A DNA stretch of 10,546 nucleotides from CAUYUA01 sp963575675. Its GTDB lineage: Bacteria; Pseudomonadota; Alphaproteobacteria; Azospirillales; Azospirillaceae. The position numbers and the translations under genes are program-made. Below the pieces are notes generated by a model. It saw nothing but the letters and a program-made list of their open reading frames with translations, did not search any database and had not been told where the DNA came from. Location: positions 1 to 10,546 of the forward strand of contig CAUYUA010000009.1 in assembly GCA_963575675.1 (NCBI GenBank), read 5' to 3'. Shown one piece after another: positions 1 through 3,486 of this stretch; the stretch's first letter is position 1; each line of letters begins with the position of its first letter.

Positions 1-139
1 ATGCGAGATCAATCAGCCGTTGAAGCAAAACAGGCTCGATAGGGTCGGAGCGGAAACGGCGGATGTCACGACGCCAGCGGAATAAATCTTCCAGCTGCTG
101 TTGAAATTGAGCGTCAAACTGAGGGGCGATGGGGGCCAT
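1..139 (-). CDS. bluB: BluB-like nitroreductase-family protein (5,6-dimethylbenzimidazole synthase), 5' part only
   Basis: The minus strand from ATG at 139 stays open to the window edge for 46 codons, beginning MAPIAPQFDA and continuing with WRRDIRRFRSDPIEP and LLQRLIDLA. An Arg-rich RRDxRRF motif followed by 'DP-P..LL.RLL.LA' is typical of the start of BluB, the flavin-dependent enzyme of the nitroreductase fold that breaks down FMN to make 5,6-dimethylbenzimidazole, the lower ligand of cobalamin. The catalytic part lies outside the window, so another nitroreductase-family enzyme is possible. No strong ribosome binding site precedes the ATG. In-frame TTG (160) and GTG (169) codons lie upstream as alternative starts. 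The gene lies downstream of tRNA-Tyr on the same strand, about 180 bases away, and could be read from the same promoter. Family assignment is by remembered motif only. Confidence 0.62.
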   Translation of the reverse strand, partial: MAPIAPQFDAQFQQQLEDLFRWRRDIRRFRSDPIEPVLLQRLIDLA

Positions 140-320
140 GCTTGTTCCGAGCTGAATCAATGCAATCACAAGGATCGTTCAAAAGCGTTAACTGAAAAGG
201 GCCGTAAAGAAAAGGCCATCTTCGCGTGCTTCAGTCGATCCGGGCAAATCGCCTTACCGTCTGTCTCTGAAAGAGAAGAACGCAGATCAAGCTCGTTAAA
301 AGACAAGGATTCTCAAGTGA

Positions 321-406
321 TGGTGGAAGGGGTAGGATTCGAACCTACGTAAGCTATCGCTGGCAGATTTACAGTCTGCTGCCATTAACCACTCGGCCAC
401 CCTTCC
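321..406 (-). tRNA. tRNA-Tyr (anticodon GUA)
   Basis: Read on the minus strand, the gene starts GGAAGGGTGGCCGAGTGG and ends with the TTCGAATCC T-arm followed by CCCTTCC, an unpaired A and an encoded CCA (321-323). The acceptor stem GGAAGGG pairs fully with CCCTTCC. The anticodon loop holds GTA (complement of 370-372) in the context CTGTAAA. The length of 86 nt with an extra variable arm fits the class II tRNA-Tyr of bacteria. Upstream on the minus strand are a TATCTT hexamer (complement of 436-441), which could be a -10 box without a good -35, and two small inverted repeats (421-434 and 441-459). No convincing terminator follows it before the bluB-like gene. Confidence 0.97.
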
Positions 407-703
407 AACCTGGAGACTCGGAGACATGCGTCTCTAAGATAGGCCTTGTCGGAAGGCCTTGATCTTTTTGCGTAAAGCGTCAAAGACCATTGTAGATCGC
501 CGTTCCAACAAGGGCGGATCATACGGATTTTCGTGCGGACGTCAAGGAAAAAAAGGAGGATAAAAATTATTTTTTTTCAGGAGGTTGGAGCGGTTGATTT
601 TTTTTGCCCTGCCGACGTGGAGTTGGCAGACTTCGTCTTTGATCAGTCTTTAAGTGGTCTCGCGCCTTAACGTGGTCTCGCGCCTTAACATTGCAGAGGA
701 AAT
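407..703. other. Intergenic region between tRNA-Tyr and rlmB
   Basis: No protein gene is supported here. The left end holds GAGAC-N4-GTCTC (421-434) and AGGCCT-N7-AGGCCT (441-459), both able to fold as small hairpins at or before the start of the minus-strand tRNA transcript. Positions 546-590 contain an A-rich tract, a run of eight T and two Shine-Dalgarno-like AGGAGG sequences (554-559 and 579-584). The second lies 9 bases before a TTG that opens a 19-codon frame ending at 653. An exact 18-bp tandem duplication fills 654-689. The rlmB ribosome binding site AGAGGAAA is at about 694-701. I could not find a clear sigma-70 promoter for rlmB. Confidence 0.5.
654..689. repeat. Exact 18-bp tandem duplication (two copies)
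   Basis: The unit GTGGTCTCGCGCCTTAAC occurs at 654-671 and again, without a base between, at 672-689. Both copies are identical, which points to recent replication slippage or to a two-site element. It lies just upstream of the rlmB ribosome binding site. Confidence 0.95.
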
Positions 704-1633
704 ATGTCCCGATCTCGTTCGCAGCCGCCTACGCCGCCTACCCCGCCCCCGCGCGCGCGCTCTGGCGCATCCGGGAGATTGCCCGAGCGCGGCGGGGGAT
801 TTGGTGGAGGTGTTTCCGGTGGTGGGAGCGAGCCTCCTTCGTCCGCGCGGGCGGCGGGGTCCGCTTTATTGGGAGGGCTTAGCCGCACCGGAGTGGCGCT
901 GTACGGCGTTCATGCGGTGGCGGCTGCTTGGGTTAATCCGGTTCGGCAGTGTCGGCGATTGCTGGCGACGGAGTCGGGGTTGACGGCGTTGACTCCGGCG
1001 CTTGAGCGGGCGCATCAGGAGCGTTTGAGTCGCCCGCCTCCGATGGTTGTCGGCCGCACCGAACTCGACCGGATGTTGCCGGCGGGGACGGTTCATCAAG
1101 GTGTTTTGCTGGATGCGGCTCCATTGCCGGACGTTAATTTGGAGCATCTTTGCCGTTCTTTGGAAAAAGGCGGGACTCGAACGGTGTTGGTGTTGGATCA
1201 AGTGACTGATCCGCACAACGTGGGGGCGATTTTGCGTTCGGCGGCGGCGTTCGGCGCGGGAGGTGTGGTTGACACCGAGCGGGACGCTCCTGAGGCGGCC
1301 GGTGTGGTCGCCAAAACGGCGTCAGGAGGGCTGGAGATCGTGCCTTTGGTGCGCGTGATTAATTTGGCGCGGAGTTTGCAAGAGCTTCAGAAGGCGGGAT
1401 TTTGGTGTGTGGGATTAACCGAAAGCGCGACTCTGACGATTAGCGAGGCTCGATTGTCGGATCGAGTCGCCTTGGTGTTGGGAGCAGAGGGGACGGGGTT
1501 GCGGCGATTGACTTCGGAGCGTTGCGATTTGCTGGTGCGTTTGCCGACTCAACCGCCGATTGGAAGCTTGAATGTTTCGAACGCTGCGGCTGTGGTGTTG
1601 TATGAATGGGTTCGACGCGGCGGTTTTTCTTGA
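704..1633 (+). CDS. rlmB: 23S rRNA (guanosine-2'-O-)-methyltransferase RlmB, TrmH/SpoU family
   Basis: Product of 309 residues. RlmB transfers a methyl group from S-adenosylmethionine to the ribose 2'-O of a guanosine in the peptidyl-transferase region of 23S rRNA (G2251 in E. coli). Residues 1-60 are a low-complexity Pro/Gly/Arg/Ser tail, which is common in alphaproteobacterial members. Residues about 64-142 (VALYGVHAVAAAW onward) match the SpoU substrate-binding domain. Residues 160-303 are the knotted SPOUT domain, with its three motifs intact: DPHNVGAILRSAAAFGA (Asn172, Arg178), LVLGAEGTGLRRL (Glu262) and IGSLNVSNAAAV (Ser288, Asn290). The ATG at 704 follows AGAGGAAAT at good spacing. The gene diverges from tRNA-Tyr, an arrangement I recall from related genomes. 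TrmH, which acts on tRNA, is less likely because of the N-terminal substrate domain and the length. Confidence 0.93.
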   Translation: MSRSRSQPPTPPTPPPRARSGASGRLPERGGGFGGGVSGGGSEPPSSARAAGSALLGGLSRTGVALYGVHAVAAAWVNPVRQCRRLLATESGLTALTPALERAHQERLSRPPPMVVGRTELDRMLPAGTVHQGVLLDAAPLPDVNLEHLCRSLEKGGTRTVLVLDQVTDPHNVGAILRSAAAFGAGGVVDTERDAPEAAGVVAKTASGGLEIVPLVRVINLARSLQELQKAGFWCVGLTESATLTISEARLSDRVALVLGAEGTGLRRLTSERCDLLVRLPTQPPIGSLNVSNAAAVVLYEWVRRGGFS

Positions 1634-1708
1634 TCGTCGAATGGCGAAAGGGTTTCTTTTCTTCGCTTCCGTTCGTCGGTTTTCTTCCCACTTTAACCGG
1701 TTCGGGTT

Positions 1709-2011
1709 GTGACGACATCCATAGCTTCAGAAGATTCAGAGGAGGGGACTGCGCCGGTCGGCGACCTTATCGGCCAATTTCTCGATATTCAACGGCGCGC
1801 TCGCCAAGTTTGCCCTACGATTGAACTTGGGCTTGTTGTGGTAGAGGGGAGGCGGCGGTTGTTTTCATGTCGACAGATCATTTTGGCTCAAAGTCCGTTT
1901 CTTGGCGAGTGTCGCGTGACGGCGGCTTCGGCTGTGAGCGGCGTTGATCGTTCCGCCCCGTTCATTCGATGGATTGAGGATGTGCTGTCGGGCCTTTTTC
2001 GGCTCAGATGA
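1709..2011 (+). CDS. N-terminal GAF-like fragment of a split HlyD-family adaptor
   Basis: A 100-codon frame with a GTG start, the only start available after an in-frame stop at 1694. The product has a short acidic leader, then FLDIQRRARQ, an ELGLVVVEGRRRLFSCRQIIL segment and VSGVDRSAPFIRWIEDVL. I recognise this series as the first half of the GAF-like N-terminal region found in some membrane-anchored HlyD adaptors ('F.VVNETRRL..YRQA.L ... VSG...V.RDAPF..WLE..L'). The frame stops at TGA 2009-2011, overlapping the ATG of the next frame by four bases, and the rest of the domain continues there. It may be a separately translated, coupled peptide, but the homology pattern favours one gene broken by a frameshift. 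No good ribosome binding site precedes the GTG; an AGGAGGGG sequence at 1738 lies inside the frame without a start after it. Confidence 0.6.
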   Translation: MTTSIASEDSEEGTAPVGDLIGQFLDIQRRARQVCPTIELGLVVVEGRRRLFSCRQIILAQSPFLGECRVTAASAVSGVDRSAPFIRWIEDVLSGLFRLR

Positions 2012-3096
2012 TGGATCCGGCTCGTCCGATCGGCCCGTTGGCGGTGTTTCCTGATCAGGCGTCGCCCGAGCTGCGTCCTGCATGGAGCGAGTGGGGAGCG
2101 CCGCATGTGTTGTGGTGGCCTTTGGCGTCGCGCGATCGAGAGGTCTTTGGCGGATTGTGGTTGGCGCGTGAGCAACCGTGGCGTCGCGAAGACATTCTCC
2201 TGTTGGGCGAATTGGTGGATGTTTACGCTCATGCTTGGTTGGCCTTGGAGCATGTGAGGCCAAAGCGGAGATCAATTTGGCGCATGGCGTGTGTTCCTGC
2301 GGTTTGTGTGGTTGCGGGTTTGGCTTTGGGGTTGATCCAAGTGCGTCGATCGGTTTTGGCCCCGGTTGAGATCGTGGCGCGACAGCCGGAGGTGGCGGCG
2401 CCGCCGATGGATGGCGTGATCAAAAGTTTCCATGTTTCTCCCGGTCAATCGGTGGGAGAGGGGGCGTTGTTGTTCACGCTTGACGACACGATGGCGCGTG
2501 GTCGCGTTGAGGTTGCGCGGCGTATGGTCGACGTGGCGTGGGCGGAGCATCATCGCGCGGCGCAGAACGCCTTCATCGATCGGCGCAGCGGAACGGAGGT
2601 TGCGGGATTGGAGGCTCAGGCGCGGGCGCGTGAGGCCGAATTGTCTCACGCCGAGCGGCTTTTGGAGCAAACGCGGGTGCTGAGTCAGCGCGCAGGATTG
2701 GCGTTGTTTTCCGATCCGGAGGATTGGGTCGGTCGTCCTGTCTCCACGGGCGAGAGGGTCATGCAAATAGCTGATCCGGCGCGGGTTGAGGCGCGAGTTC
2801 TGGCGCCGGTCGAAGATGGGTTGGCGGTGGTTGTCGGAGCGCCGATGCAGGTGTTTCTTGATGTGGATCCGCTGCATCCTCTTTCGGCTTCGGTGCTCCG
2901 GGCGTCGCATGAAGCGGAGGTGACGCCTCAAGCCACGTTGGCGTATCGTGTGGTTGGAGATTTGTCTTTGGACGAGGGGACGCCGCCGCGAATTGGCATG
3001 CGTGGCGTGGCGACCATTTATGGTCAGGACGAGTCCTTGTTCTTGCATTTGTTTCGACGTCCGTTGGCCGGATTGCGACGCTCGATTGATTTTTGA
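2008..3096 (+). CDS. HlyD-family periplasmic adaptor (membrane fusion protein) with partial GAF-like N-terminus
   Basis: Product of 362 residues if started at ATG 2008. Residues 28-80 (WGAPHVLWWPL, FGGLWLAREQPW, LLGELVDVYAHAWLAL) are the second half of the GAF-like region begun in the preceding frame. After a basic stretch comes one membrane helix at about 89-111, then a periplasmic part. This has a first lipoyl half at 131-160 (MDGVIKSFHVSPGQSVGEG), an Ala/Glu/Arg-rich coiled coil at about 162-228, a second lipoyl half at 229-257 and a beta-barrel region at 258-340. The lipoyl / coiled coil / lipoyl / barrel order defines HlyD-type adaptors, which link an inner-membrane exporter or protease to the outer membrane. 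No transporter or M50 peptidase partner is visible. The ATG lacks a Shine-Dalgarno sequence, so the true start is probably that of the upstream frame; joining both would give about 462 residues. Confidence 0.75.
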   Translation: MMDPARPIGPLAVFPDQASPELRPAWSEWGAPHVLWWPLASRDREVFGGLWLAREQPWRREDILLLGELVDVYAHAWLALEHVRPKRRSIWRMACVPAVCVVAGLALGLIQVRRSVLAPVEIVARQPEVAAPPMDGVIKSFHVSPGQSVGEGALLFTLDDTMARGRVEVARRMVDVAWAEHHRAAQNAFIDRRSGTEVAGLEAQARAREAELSHAERLLEQTRVLSQRAGLALFSDPEDWVGRPVSTGERVMQIADPARVEARVLAPVEDGLAVVVGAPMQVFLDVDPLHPLSASVLRASHEAEVTPQATLAYRVVGDLSLDEGTPPRIGMRGVATIYGQDESLFLHLFRRPLAGLRRSIDF

Positions 3097-3106
3097 AGGA
3101 AGGATT

Positions 3107-3187
3107 TTTCTGAATAAAAATTTCTGAATAAAAATTAGAGTGATTCATGAGCGCAGTTGCTGGACCGCCTTCGTTTCTATTCAGAAA
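3107..3187. repeat. Short direct and inverted repeats after the HlyD-type gene
   Basis: The 14-mer TTTCTGAATAAAAA is present twice in tandem (3107-3120 and 3121-3134), starting 10 bases after the stop codon. Its first ten bases return in reverse complement as TATTCAGAAA at 3178-3187. A transcript could pair either direct copy with the inverted copy, giving a long-looped AT-rich stem of at most 10 bp. This could be a weak terminator or processing structure, or simply slippage debris. Confidence 0.7.
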
Positions 3188-3308
3188 TAAAGTGACGAAT
3201 GAAAAGATTGGAATGGCGACAGGAGATCAAGAAAAGACCGTTTTCGGCGATTGGGCCGTTTTAGGCTTGACGCCTTCTAAAGGCGATATGCTTGCCGTAT
3301 ATTTTTAA
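3147..3308 (+). CDS. Possible small ORF of 53 codons, unknown
   Basis: ATG at 3147 opens a frame ending at TAA 3306-3308, starting MSAVAGPPSFLF and ending with GDWAVLGLTPSKGDMLAVYF. I recognise no family. Support is weak: there is only a poor purine stretch (AGAG) before the start, the third codon positions lack the GC preference of the neighbouring genes, and there is no signal peptide or membrane helix. It fills part of an otherwise empty stretch between the HlyD-type gene and the receptor. It could be a decayed gene remnant or chance. Confidence 0.15.
   Translation: MSAVAGPPSFLFRNKVTNEKIGMATGDQEKTVFGDWAVLGLTPSKGDMLAVYF
3271..3285 (+). terminator. Small perfect hairpin, weak terminator candidate
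   Basis: CGCCTT (3271-3276) and AAGGCG (3280-3285) form a six-base-pair stem with a three-base loop. No T run follows directly; a T-rich stretch begins about 16 bases later, so a standard intrinsic terminator is doubtful. It lies inside the doubtful 53-codon ORF. Confidence 0.2.
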
Positions 3309-3331
3309 ACGCGGAGTTCTGGCGAGGCGTG

Positions 3332-3399
3332 AATTTTGGTTCAAAATTGCGCTGATAATCGTTTTGGTAGTGTTTTTGATAATCATTTTTTTCTATAAT
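3332..3399 (+). promoter_or_regulatory. Putative promoter and operator region of the chemoreceptor gene
   Basis: TATAAT at 3394-3399 is a perfect -10 box about 88 bases before the receptor start codon, but no matching -35 sits at 16-18 bases. Upstream are a perfect palindrome AATTTTG-N3-CAAAATT (3332-3348) and a direct repeat, TGATAATCGTTTT (3353-3365) and TGATAATCATTTT (3377-3389). The two repeat copies are 24 bases apart and the second abuts the -10 region. Such an arrangement could bind an activator or repressor. No sigma-28-type flagellar promoter sequence was found. The regulator is unknown. Confidence 0.35.
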
Positions 3400-3486
3400 A
3401 TCCCTCTGAGGTGAGTGAAAATTCCAAAAACTGCTTCGAACTGAGATTGTTTCTGCTTTTAAAAAGATTCAAAGAGGACCGGGCTG

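Noticed and set aside
101..352. An 83-codon + strand ORF overlapping the tRNA-Tyr gene
   Set aside because: Its C-terminus VEGVGFEPT is the translated antisense of the tRNA T-arm, a classic false ORF, and it also lies over the start of the BluB-like gene on the other strand.
654..983. Alternative + strand ORFs at 654-983 and 691-882 overlapping the start of rlmB
   Set aside because: They are frame-shifted readings of the low-complexity rlmB N-terminus; the rlmB frame has the ribosome binding site and the family motifs.
2272..3048. Minus-strand 258-codon ORF opposite the HlyD-type gene
   Set aside because: It is His/Arg/Gln-rich with no recognisable domain, a typical shadow of a GC-rich gene on the other strand.
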